Assembly: GCF_028372415.1 (NCBI RefSeq)
Contig: NC_092872.1
Location: forward strand, 266,377,008 to 266,441,007
Direction of reading: 5' to 3'
Source of the DNA: Notamacropus eugenii
Taxonomy: Eukaryota; Chordata; Mammalia; Diprotodontia; Macropodidae
Length of the DNA: 64,000 bases
The translations under genes were made by a program, and so were the position numbers. This document shows, piece after piece, positions 1 to 8,744 of this stretch. Every line of letters begins with the position of its first letter. The stretch's first letter is position 1. Below the pieces are notes generated by a model. The model saw only the letters and a list, made by a program, of their open reading frames with translations. It did no database searches and had not been told where the DNA came from.

Positions 1-105
1 GAAACTGAGAGGTTAAGTGGCATGCCTCGTGTCACCAGTGGTGAAACTTGCACCCAAGTCCCCCCGACTCCAAGGCCAGCTCTCTGGCCACTGGTTAATC
101 TAACA
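1..105 (-). repeat. MIR SINE fragment
   Basis: The plus strand reads as the complement of the MIR core (GAAACTGAGAGGTTAAGTGG, then a degenerate cacagctag-type segment and an 'ACTCCAAGGCCAGCTCTCTGG'-like end). It is cut by the window edge. Confidence 0.65.
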
Positions 106-309
106 AAATTGAAATTTCTCATTGCAACTTTGCTGCCAAAGGGCAACTCGAAACTGAGAAGTGGAAAAGAACAAGCTGGTCTATTTTGCTTTCCAGGCCT
201 GTGCAGAAATAGGCTCTGCTGTCTCCTCAGGTGAAGTGGGAAGTAAATAGGTGCCAGACCATGAGCAATAACAGTAGTAGTTACCAGATGACATTGAGGC
301 AGCCTGGTC

Positions 310-415
310 ATGTTCACAAGGTGCTTTATAGACATTTTATGCCATTTGATCCTAACAAGTCAGTGAGGTTGACATTAGAGGCCATTGTCTATTTTATAGA
401 GGTTAAGTAACTTGT
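310..415 (-). repeat. MIR SINE 3' fragment
   Basis: The plus strand resembles the complement of the MIR 3' half: a 'tttgatcctaacaa' motif, then a GAGGTTAAGTAACTTG end. It is old and diverged. Confidence 0.6.
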
Positions 416-494
416 TTTTAAATTTTTTCTCCATTAAGTCAATCCACCTCTGGACTAATTAAAGAATTTAAAGGTTCTTTACCTTTTTATCTCT

Positions 495-632
495 GGCAAA
501 AATCATGCCACCTGTGTTAACCTTGGGCAAATCATTTGATTTTGTTAACCCCAATTTTCTAGCCTGTAAAATGAGGAGGTTGGGACTAGATAACCTCTAA
601 GGTGCATTTGCTCTAAATTCTGAGATCCTGTG
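495..632 (+). repeat. CORE-SINE (MIR3/Ther-2-like) fragment
   Basis: Contains 'ccttgggcaaatca', 'tgtaaaatgaggaggttg' and the tail 'gactagataacctctaagg' ending 'gagatcctgtga'. This tail marks the MIR3-like CORE-SINEs repeated through the window. Confidence 0.75.
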
Positions 633-1425
633 AAGTTACCCAGGGTTGTCCAACCACTAACTGCCAGAGGCAGGCTCTAAAGTCGAGTCTCAGCTGATTC
701 AGTGTTAAGTTCTCATTAGAAAAGTAAAGGAGGCAGGTGGTCTACTAAACTCCCTGTGCCCCCTACGCACTTACAAGCTGGCAGGCAATGACCTTAGAAG
801 AGATGAGCGCTCCCAGAACTGACAGGTAGTCACACTTAGTGATTATAATTCTCATACATTTTCATTTATCTCCTATATTGAATCTAAGATGTACAAAACT
901 GAGGGAAAAGATGCCATCATTTTATCCTAAGTAGCACCTTGACCAGTAGTTGAATAAACATTTGCTGAATTTGCTGGAATTAGTATCAATACCCACTTTT
1001 TTTTTATCTTCACAAAGGACTAAGATTAATAGATAACTAATTTTTTTTCAAAATAGAGACACCATGATACTATGTGATGATCATAGTACATTTTATTTTT
1101 CTGTTCAGTTAAGAAATAAACATTTGTATTCATAACATGCATGCCATATTCAACAGAATATTTCAAACCTGTTCTGTTCAACCCCATGTTAAGTATAATA
1201 TAACATAACAGGGCTGCAGATCCCAGTGGCAAACTTGACAATGGTCAAATCAATTCTAGGACACTAAATTCTGATCTAAATAGTACCTACTAATCCTATA
1301 CACACCTGGGACCCCTTGGCAGTATGGGAATGTGACACTAAAATTAGCTTGTGCATCAGAGAGTCAGCTTGAAAAAAACGAAAGAGGAAAGGTCAGGGAG
1401 TCCAAAGAAGTTTCTGATCCATAAG
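633..1425. other. Unannotated intronic stretch
   Basis: AT-rich unique-looking sequence. A possible decayed MIR complement lies at 635-700; otherwise I see no exon, RNA gene or clear repeat. Confidence 0.5.
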
Positions 1426-1503
1426 GTGTTGATGAGTCACTGACCTGGACAATTACTTCCCTTCTCTATGCCTATATTTTGTCATCTATAAAAAATGGGA
1501 ACT
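1426..1503 (+). repeat. MIR SINE fragment
   Basis: Matches the MIR segment 'gacctggacaattacttcccttctctatgcc...gtcatctataaaa' with moderate divergence; head and tail are missing. Confidence 0.6.
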
Positions 1504-1648
1504 AATTCTCACCAAACTTACAGGAGGAATGCTTTACAACCTGATCACTGCAAAGCTTCTTATAAAACAACTTTGGACAAACTTAGTGCTTCTCTAGTAG
1601 AAAAAACTAACCACCCCTGGAAATGTCCCGTCCCGTCGTCCCGCGCCG

Positions 1649-1697
<49 letters not shown>
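1649..1697. repeat. Poly-C run of 49 bases
   Basis: A single uninterrupted C homopolymer on the plus strand (G on the NRBF2 strand). It is preceded by a short CG-rich lead-in (about 1625-1648) with repeated CCCGT-like units, while the wider flanks are AT-rich. It could form a G-quadruplex or i-motif, or it could be an assembly artefact. Confidence 0.85.
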
Positions 1698-1698
<1 letters not shown>

Positions 1699-1984
1699 TC
1701 ATCCCAATGCCAACTTCTCCTTGGTATTTAAGCAATCTTCTCTCTACCTCTAAGCAGCTTCCTCCAGCAGCAGGACACAATGGAATGGCACCCCAGATGC
1801 CACTGAAATGGGACGATCATCTTTAAATCCCCTTCGGAAGCGTAAGGAAGAACCATTATCAAAAGAAAGAGTTCCCAATGGCACACTCCCTGAACCAAGT
1901 ATTCCCTTGTAAAGTTTGGGTTGGAGGTCCCAGGTGGGGAGGAGGAAAGGAAGAATCAAATCAATGAGAATTCACATAGCCCCT
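1698..1984. other. Unrecognised non-repetitive segment
   Basis: No repeat family recognised. One plus frame reads SSLNPLRKRKEEPLSKERV and ends in a stop near 1911. It looks exon-like in composition but has no start, splice site or recognised homology, so I do not call it coding. Confidence 0.3.
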
Positions 1985-2150
1985 ATCAGTTCCAGGCACT
2001 GTGCTAGCTAGGGGTTGGTGACAAAGACCAGAAAACAGAAAGAGATCATTTCTGTTCTCATGGATCTCACATTCTCAATCTGACAAATACTGATGAAGTA
2101 CCTACTAATGTAGATGCTTTGTATGTTCTAGGCACTCAGTAATCATTACA
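1985..2150 (-). repeat. L2 LINE 3' fragment
   Basis: The plus strand reads 'ccaggcactgtgctagcta...gtgacaaagac...tctcatggatctcacattctcaat', the complement of the L2 3' UTR. Confidence 0.7.
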
Positions 2151-3070
2151 GGGCCATTTTATGTTGTGGTACATTTTGATCACTTTTCCCTCATGTTACA
2201 CTGCAACATACTACAGAGTTTTCTGAGACTGGGTAGCATTTCTGAGCTGGTGACTGCTATTTTATTATGAAATAAGAAACATCAAAGCTACTCCCTTCCA
2301 TGTGGCCTGTCCTAAGCACCCCAAACTCGATTAAAATAATTTTATTTTTGTTAGCTGGGTCAGTCTCCAATAATCGACTAAGCTGGAAACCAAAATTTCC
2401 AATACCTAATTAGCACAATTCATGATATCAAATGTCATAGTCTAGAATGCTGAATATGGAGAACGCATGTCTTTTACTCTGTCTCTATCACTGACATCTT
2501 AGGCATTGGATCCCAGTTCTGTGATTCTATTGGTGACTTGTATCCAATGTCCCTTCAAAAATGGTAAAAACTCTAGCTCCAAACCTTACTTCATTATTTC
2601 TAATCAGACAATATCCTGGGCTTCACACAAAAAGGGAAGACACTGACCCAAAAGATGAATGATTTTTCTAAAATGCCTAAAGATTTGTTTGTGCCACTTC
2701 ACCTACATTTCTTATCCTGTGACCCATGGTCTATTCACCTGTCAAGGCAGGCTAGAGGGTAATGGGGCAGGCTACAGTCAAAGGGCAGAGAACAATTAGT
2801 CCACCTAGACCTTAACGAATGACCATACCTTATTTCTTGAAATACTACTACTGTGTAAATGTCTTATAATTTCAGAGGATATCCTTACGAAGTTTTAGCA
2901 CTGAAAAGCCAATGACGCTTCATAGGAGACAATACAATCTATCACATTAAAAACCAAAGGGGCCATATTTGACCCCCTCCTTTCTCATAAAGTCATAACT
3001 TCCCACATTCACTTTAGTATGTTAAATAATTTTAGGGCTGTCTGTTCACTTAGTCTAACAATTCAGGTCT
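2151..3070. other. Unannotated intronic stretch
   Basis: Unique-looking AT-rich intron sequence. No open frame, RNA gene or clear repeat could be supported. Confidence 0.45.
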
Positions 3071-3074
3071 TTAG

Positions 3075-3165
3075 AGGAGAATTTAAGCTCCTTGAAGGCA
3101 GACCTTTGCGTTTCTACTGCAGGCTGATGCTCAGGTGCTTAATAATGCTTGATCATAAATGAGGA
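3075..3165 (+). repeat. L2 LINE 3' fragment
   Basis: Contains 'ttaagctccttgaaggcaga' and a 'ggtgcttaataatgcttgat' end, typical of the L2 3' UTR. Confidence 0.65.
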
Positions 3166-3275
3166 CACAGGATCAGTTAAGGGCCTTGCTTGAGCTCATA
3201 ATTAGTGAAAGAAACTGGGCTAGGAATCTGGGTTTCTTGGTTCCCTGTCCAGTGTTCTTTCACTATACCAAGGTC
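3166..3275 (-). repeat. MIR SINE fragment
   Basis: Complement of the MIR 5' half: 'aagggccttgcttgagctca...aaactgggctaggaatctggg...cactatacca'. Confidence 0.6.
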
Positions 3276-3599
3276 ATTAGAATCTGTGAATAAAAATAAT
3301 TCTTCTATTCCTTTTTCTCTCCCTCTGAAAAGAGCTCCATCAGTCCCCTCATTTCCTTCCTTCTGCCTCTGCCTTTCCCTCCATCTCAGAGCATGCTGAA
3401 CATTTTCAGGACTCTCCACTGGTCAGTCTGACTCCCTGTGAGATCTCTCTACTAGAGCCTAACACAGAAAGGCAACACCACAGTGAGGTAATGACATGGA
3501 AGCATCCAAGACCAAGAACGGCACAATCAGAGGCAGGGAGGATTCTCAGTGGTCACCAAATTCAAGCCATATCTGAAGCAGAATTCCACTACTTTTTTC

Positions 3600-3860
3600 T
3601 ACCCATCAAAAAATCTGCTTAAAGGTTTCCAGTGAAAAGGAACTCTTTGATGAAGCAACCAATTCTACTTTTAAGAAGCTTTCATTGTTAGGAAGTTTTC
3701 TATTATATCTAAATAAAGCCCTCAGTAACTTGCATGGGGTATAATGTTGCCCCTTTCAAACTTTGAAACACCATCTAGAAATATCAAGTTATTACCGCTC
3801 CTCTCTATTACAGCTTATAGTCCTTCAGATACCTGGCCAGTTGTGAATTCTCCAGAACTT
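3600..3860 (-). repeat. L3/CR1-like LINE 3' fragment
   Basis: The plus strand follows the complement of the L3/CR1 3' region ('ggtttccagtgaaaaggaac', 'tcattgttaggaagtttt', 'agtccttcagatacctgg'). It is strongly diverged. Confidence 0.55.
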
Positions 3861-5003
3861 GGACTGCCCAGTCCAAGGCAGTAGAAAGAACAAGAGGTGT
3901 GGAGTCGGAGGAGAAAGGTTTCCATTCCACTTTAGCTGCTTACTTTATGTACCTCTGGGCAAGTTCTGAACACCCCAAGAATCGTGGAAGGTTAGACCCG
4001 GCGGCCTGAGGCCCCTGCCAGCCCCGGGCATCTCTGGTCACCCTCCCGGCCGGAGCTAGCTAGCATTCTCGGGCTCGGCCAACATCCCCAACTGAAGACA
4101 ACATTCCACTGAGGCTCTCTATCGGGCTCCCTCCTTCCAGACGAGATATTCCCATTAATAAGGCTGGAGATCACAATTCCATTTCTTCTCTGGTCTGGGC
4201 TGAAAACAACTCACCCACCGCTTACGTTGTAGGAGGAAAGGGGACGAAGGAAAAACACAAACCAGCCTACTGACATCCTGGGATCTTAGAGGGGGGAGGG
4301 AAATCGAGGCCCCCAGGGACAAGGCGCTGAGCCCGACCCCCCGACTCCGGGGCCGGCGCCTGCCTGGGCCTGGGAGAAGCCTGGTGAGGGGGGGGCGGAC
4401 TGGGCCCGAACCAGGGTTGGACCACCCGTTCCTTTTTCGGGGAGCTTCTCTGTTTCTCCGCGGAGGAGCAGGGGCAAGGCACCCCTCTAACTTCTCCCTG
4501 GGGGGGAAGGAAGGGGGAATGGGGAGGGGGGGAATTCAGCCCGGGGCAGGGCCTCTCCTTCCATTCCCTACTTGGGGCAAAGGGTAGAAAAGCACCTTCC
4601 CCTCCCCGTCCCGGGCAGCGCTGTGGCCCCCCCGACCCCACGTGCCCCCCCCCAGGTGCGCGCACTGCCCAGGGGGACCGGGAAACGGGGAGGGGAGGTC
4701 GGGGGTCCTGGCACTGGGACGGGGCAAGACCCAGGGAATTCGGGGTTTGCAAATGAACTCGTTTGACAGCTGGGAAACTGAGGCTCCCAAAGGACAAGAC
4801 TCTTCCTGTTCCGAGGCCAGGCCTCGCTCTACAAGGGGAGAAACTGAGGCCCGGGGAGGGGGTTCTAAGGCCACAGCCTGTGCAGAGGCCTGGGGGGGCC
4901 CGACGCCCCGCTTCTCACGGGAGGGAACTGAGGGGGGGGGCAGGCTCAGGAGACCCACCTCCCCCAGCCATAGCCCGGCCCTCCTCCCCGGGGCCGCACT
5001 CAC

Positions 5004-5033
5004 CAGGTTGAGGGGCCCGTCCATTACTTCCAT
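5004..5033 (-). CDS. NRBF2: NRBF2 coding exon 1 (first 10 codons)
   Basis: Seen: on the minus strand an ATG at 5033 opens ten codons, MEVMDGPLNL, and these run straight into GTGAGT at 5003-4998, an ideal splice donor in phase 0. Known: mammalian NRBF2 starts MEVMEGPLNL followed by AHQQSRRAD, with the exon junction after this decapeptide, so only residue 5 differs (E to D). NRBF2 is a cytoplasmic MIT-domain and coiled-coil protein. It dimerises and binds the ATG14-BECN1-VPS34-VPS15 PI3-kinase complex to regulate autophagy, and was first described as a nuclear-receptor binding factor. The MIT domain lies in later exons, which would be at coordinates below 1; I searched 1-5003 on the minus strand and found no match to exon 2. 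A second ATG at codon 4 has a stronger Kozak context (G at -3 and +4) than the first (T at -3). CpG-island setting and upstream promoter motifs support a housekeeping first exon. The identification rests on ten residues, the splice site and the island, recalled without a database search. Confidence 0.9.
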
Positions 5034-5076
5034 AGACGCCGGGGCGGGGGCCGGCGGCGGCGGCGCCCCGGCTCAT
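5006..5076 (-). promoter_or_regulatory. Upstream ATG overlapping the NRBF2 start
   Basis: A minus-strand ATG at 5076-5074 opens a frame (MSRGAAAAGPRPGVYGSNG and on) offset by 43 bases from the main ATG. It reads across the main start without a stop in exon 1. Its Kozak context is weak (T at -3, A at +4). If included in the mRNA it would allow leaky scanning with some repression of the main frame. Confidence 0.45.
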
Positions 5077-5135
5077 GGAGGGCCGGGGGAAGGCAGCACT
5101 CGGAGGGGCCCGGGAGCCGCTGCCGGATCAACACT

Positions 5136-5204
<69 letters not shown>
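5136..5204 (-). repeat. (CGG)23 trinucleotide repeat in the NRBF2 5' leader or promoter
   Basis: Sixty-nine bases of uninterrupted GCC on the plus strand, that is 23 CGG units on the NRBF2 sense strand, lie 103 bases upstream of the ATG. If transcription starts upstream near the CRE, the tract is in the 5' UTR. If it starts downstream, the tract is promoter DNA. In one minus-strand frame the tract reads as polyglycine and ends at a stop near 5073. Uninterrupted CGG tracts of this length are often polymorphic. Confidence 0.9.
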
Positions 5205-5206
<2 letters not shown>

Positions 5207-5272
5207 TTCCTCCTCCCCAAGTCAGACCCCGCCGCCGCCAGAGCCCGCCCCCCGCGCACACGCGCGGCGTGA

Positions 5273-5280
5273 TGACGTCA
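5273..5280. promoter_or_regulatory. Consensus cAMP response element
   Basis: A perfect TGACGTCA palindrome lies about 240 bases upstream of the NRBF2 ATG, inside the CpG island. CREB/ATF sites close to the start site are typical of CpG-island promoters. Occupancy is inferred, not shown. Confidence 0.75.
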
Positions 5281-5362
5281 CACGCAGGGAGACGCCGCCG
5301 GCGGGCCGAGGAATACCCCGTCTCTAGCGCGATTCTCGTTCTGTCGCGTTCCGCGTTCGGGA

Positions 5363-5372
5363 TCTCGCGAGA
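5363..5372. promoter_or_regulatory. TCTCGCGAGA promoter element
   Basis: A perfect ten-base palindrome with two CpGs. This element is known in many housekeeping and often bidirectional promoters and is recognised by BANP in a methylation-sensitive way. Its position at the upstream edge of the island fits that role. Confidence 0.7.
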
Positions 5373-5439
5373 CCCTCGTAGAGGCCAGTCTGGGAGAGGG
5401 GGAGGGCAGGAGTTTGAGGATCCCGGCCTTGAAGCACGT

Positions 5440-6905
5440 GGGGAGCTGGAGACTGACTGAACCCTGGCAGACCAGCCTCCCACCCTGACCCACCATTGAC
5501 CCCTCCCACCCCCGGCCCCTCCCCCCATTGACCCTCCCTGACCCCCTCGTGGAGCAACCTCCCAGCCCCTCGCGACCCAGTCTGAGACCCCCCTCCAGCA
5601 CCAGGGCATCCCTTATCACTTTAGGGAGACCCGCTGACGGCCCTCCTCCGGCCCCTTTGATCCCGTGCCCCCATGCCTACCACCAATCCCCCTGCCCCCT
5701 CCCAGCCCGCTGACTTGTTCTCACCCTTCTGATCCTCAGCCCTCGAGCCTCCCGGCCATCCCCAGGATCTCTTCCCCAGCCCCTGAGCCCTCTCCGCCTC
5801 CCAGATCCCTGGCTCATTCCCCCCACATCCATTCCTGCCTCATCCCCATTGGACTCCCTTCTACCTGAGGCTGAGACTTCGCCAGTCCCATGGAGACGCC
5901 TTTCCTGCTCCTGGGCCACCATTAACCTCCCTCTTCCACTGGCCGTTCAGCCACAGCCATCACCCCACACCCGCCGATGGCCTGGCCCAAACCTCTCTGG
6001 ATGCTTCCTGCCTCATTAACTGCCTTCCCACCGGTCAGAGCCCAACCCACCGAACCCTTCCTAAGGCTGGTAGCCTCCTCTCAGGCCTCCTGACTCCTCT
6101 TCCAGCTCCATCAAAAACTGAACTCCCTGGAGCAGAAGATCCCTCCCCAACCCCACGCTCAAGATGGATGAAGTAGCCTTCTGTTTCTCTAAGAAGACTG
6201 AGAGCATCCAACTAGAGTTGCCTCAACTTGGCTCCTGAAAATTTGTTTTCCTCTTTTTCTTCAGTTTCAGAAGAGGGTGATATTCAGATCTCATTTCTGC
6301 TATTGGCTGTATAGGATTGTGGTCAAGTTAGGTTGTCTCTGGGTCTGTGAAGTGAGGAGCTTGTATCAGATAATCTACAAATTCCCTAGCAACTCTAATG
6401 ATCCAATAACCATCTCACAACCACTGGATGACCTCATACCAAGGCATTACCCATATCCCATGAATTACCCTCAAGACTCAATAGTCACTGACTCCATCCT
6501 TGCCCCATTGGTCACCCAATTTCAATAACCACTAAATTACTCTCTACCTATTGATCATCTCTGAGCTCCATTGATTGTATCCCCACTCCACAACCCTCCT
6601 CCCTACAATTCCAGCTTCATTGTTTATTTTAACACTACTAACCACCTTCTTTATCCCATTCACCACCAAATATACCACCCCAAACCCTAATGACTACTTC
6701 CTAGCCAATTCACCCCATCCTCACCTGATTGACATGAGCATGTAATGTATTATTTACCACCTCATACCACGACCTTCCAGGTCTTTTAACCATGTCTCCA
6801 TCCCCTTGACCAGCTCATACCCCAAAGATCACATGCAGCTACACTCATCATCTTATCAGCCCATTCCTTCTCCCAACCTCTTCAACCTTCCTCTCCCACT
6901 GATCA
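5440..6905. other. G-depleted, C-rich upstream flank
   Basis: About 1.4 kb just upstream of the island has a marked excess of C over G on the plus strand; in 6601-6720 I count 46 C and 4 G. Loose recurrences of a CCATTGACC / ATTGATCACC phrase (for example near 5492, 5526, 6505, 6550 and 6895) hint at a decayed tandem array. No coding potential or known repeat is recognised. Confidence 0.55.
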
Positions 6906-6907
6906 CC

Positions 6908-7015
6908 TCAATCAGTTAACAAGCACTTGCTATGAGTCAGGTACTGTTCCGGGCCTATAAAGAAAGGCAAAAACATTGTCTGCTTTCAAGGAGTTAACAT
7001 TCTAATGGAGGATTA
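6908..7015 (-). repeat. L2 LINE 3' fragment
   Basis: Complement of the L2 3' UTR: 'acaagcacttgctatgagtc', 'ggtactgttccgggcc', 'ttcaaggagttaacattcta'. Confidence 0.75.
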
Positions 7016-7111
7016 GCTCCAATTTTCCCTTATTTTTGCTTCCTACCTCATTCAAACTCTTTTCTTAGATTCATTCAATCCCACCGTTCAATTATCAACA
7101 TGAAAAGAAGG

Positions 7112-7282
7112 ATAAATTAGAGATTAAGAGACCTGTTTAAATCCCAGCTCTGCCACAAGGTATGTGACTTTGGACTAGTCTCTTCTTCCTGGGATCTCAG
7201 TTTCCTCATATACAAAATGAGGGAATTTGAGGATATGCTTCTCCAAATTTTCTTCCAGATTAAAATCCTATGATCCTATGAT
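7112..7282 (+). repeat. CORE-SINE (MIR3-like)
   Basis: Head-to-tail match: 'aatcccagctctgccacaag', 'gtgactttggactagtc', 'cagtttcctcatatacaaaa', then a tail ending 'aatcctatgatcctatga'. Confidence 0.8.
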
Positions 7283-7339
7283 TTACTGGCCCTTATTGAT
7301 GGGGTCTAGACTCTAGGAACCTCCTGGAACTCTGCTTGA

Positions 7340-7628
7340 ATCTTCTCACTTAACCTAGCCAGGTGGTGTTCACATCTCACCTCAGACACTTGACATTCAC
7401 TAGCTGTGTGACCTTGGGCAAGTCACTTAACCCCAACTGCCTCATCCTGGGTTATCATCAATCATCCTGATGAATATCTGGTCACTGAATTCAGATGGCT
7501 CAGGAGGAGAAGTGAGGCTGGTGACCTGTACAGCCCTCCCTCACTCAAAGCACAGTCAAGTGCAAGTCATGTCATTATTTCTCTGATGGCATGGTCTTCT
7601 TCAGCAACAAAGGACGAGCACACACAGC
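7340..7628 (+). repeat. Marsupial composite SINE (MIR-like head, shared 3' tail)
   Basis: A CORE-SINE head ('cagacacttgacattcac...gtgtgaccttgggcaagtc') joins a 3' tail with 'atcctgatgaatatctgg', 'ggagaagtgaggctggtgac', 'caagtgcaagtcatgtca' and 'tggtcttcttcagcaaca', ending 'cacacacag'. The same tail recurs at 25472, 32541, 33115, 44872 and 47025, so it defines one retroposon family group. Confidence 0.8.
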
Positions 7629-8204
7629 CTTTCATACTCAAATGTGTTACCCTTAACCTAACCTGGACCATACTTCATTACTTCCCACCCAAGTTCTCCA
7701 TTGTCTGATACTTCCCAATTGCCTCCAGCTATTTCCCACCCTTGATTACTTCAATTGCATCAAAATCCTGCTTAGACCCTCCTCCCAGACTACTAGACCA
7801 CATCTAGATCTTTCCCATGGACTTTCTGTATATAGGTTCCATCTCATTCAGATTCAGTCCAGCTCTGACTCTGTCTAGCTGAGATTCTATCTGGCCCGCT
7901 TTTCATATAAACATCACAAATGGTTAGGCTTCTTAAGAGTCAATCCAATATGGAGAACCTTTAATAAACTTTGTTTCACTTTGGCTGGAAGAAGGCTTGA
8001 GTTGAATTCATTCAGCAGGACCCAGTGTGTTGATATTTTGGTGTCCTGAGCACTCCAAACCTCATTATGGTTTCCAGACCTCAACATCATGACCCAGATA
8101 ATTTCTATGCCTCACACCCCTCAGTATCTCCCTCATTTTTCCATGTCTTCAGATTTGTAAAGGCTATACAGTGATAATTACCTATAGCATGGATGCTTGG
8201 CACC

Positions 8205-8365
8205 AAAGCACAGTGTGATGGATTTGAATCTTACCATGGCTACTCACTTCCTGTGTGATCATGGCAAATTATTTCACTCTTCTGGATCTCTGTTTCCATA
8301 TCTATAAAGGGATAAGATGATCTCTAAGTTCTTTTCCAGTTCTGACATTCTACGATTCTATGAAA
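8205..8365 (+). repeat. CORE-SINE (MIR3-like)
   Basis: 'gatttgaatcttaccatggc', 'tgtgtgatcatggcaaa', 'ctgtttccatatctataaag' and the tail 'agttctgacattctacgatt' identify a diverged copy. Confidence 0.75.
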
Positions 8366-8744
8366 CCCAAGAGAAGGCCAGCTGGCAAGCCTGAGATCAT
8401 GGAATAAAAGAAGGATGCTAAGAGTGGAGCATCCCTAGGAAGGAAAAGAGAACTAATCACCTGAGCTACTAGTGCCCTTTGGAAGGAGGGAAGACTTCAC
8501 GCTTGTTCCAGAACAACACTGAACCGTGGCTTGACTAGACAGCTCAGACAAATGACGTGCACCCAGTTTAGCCACATAGTTGGCATGACACCAAAGCTAA
8601 TTATGCCCTTCCTCTCTGAAATGGATGTGTAGACCTCATCCTCCCACAGGTCCCTTCCTCTGTACTAGAAAAGGAAGGAGGCTCAGTCTTGGCAGCTGCA
8701 GTCCAGTAATTAATGGAAGGGGCAGAGTGCCTTTAGCCCTAAGT

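Larger units (their letters stand above)
1..5003 (-). other. NRBF2: NRBF2 intron 1 (partial)
   Basis: The donor GTGAGT at 5003-4998 opens the intron. No acceptor followed by NRBF2 exon 2 sequence was found before the left edge, so the intron is at least 5 kb. It contains decayed MIR/L2/L3 copies, a 49-base C homopolymer and the 3' half of the CpG island. The island half (about 4280-5000) is G-rich on the plus strand. Confidence 0.8.
4280..5430. promoter_or_regulatory. NRBF2: CpG island of the NRBF2 promoter
   Basis: About 1.15 kb of very GC-rich, CpG-dense sequence in an otherwise AT-rich, CpG-poor window, with a weaker shoulder at 3990-4080. It covers exon 1, the start of intron 1 and the promoter. 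Islands of this kind usually mark TATA-less, broadly expressed promoters. No TATA box is visible at a suitable place. Confidence 0.9.
5205..5440 (-). promoter_or_regulatory. NRBF2: NRBF2 core promoter motif cluster
   Basis: Reading upstream from the start codon there is an SP1-type CCCGCCC box (5244-5250), a palindromic full CRE TGACGTCA (5273-5280), the palindrome TCTCGCGAGA (5363-5372) bound by BANP-type factors, and a CACGTG E-box (5435-5440). No TATA box is evident. The transcription start is therefore inferred to lie between the CRE and the start codon, probably spread over several sites. The minus strand is taken as transcribed because exon 1 is on it. Confidence 0.7.

Noticed and set aside
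1495-1826. Open frames with polyproline
   Set aside because: They are produced by the C homopolymer at 1649-1697, and their flanks show no coding character.
1698-1960. Possible coding fragment (SSLNPLRKRKEEPLSKERV)
   Set aside because: Exon-like in feel, but there is no acceptor, donor, start or remembered homology, so it is left as unrecognised sequence.
4267-5609. Long frames on both strands in the CpG island (up to 272 codons)
   Set aside because: GC-rich DNA has few stops. The frames contain poly-Pro, Gly or Arg from the CGG tract and overlap each other; only the ten-codon NRBF2 exon has a splice site and homology.
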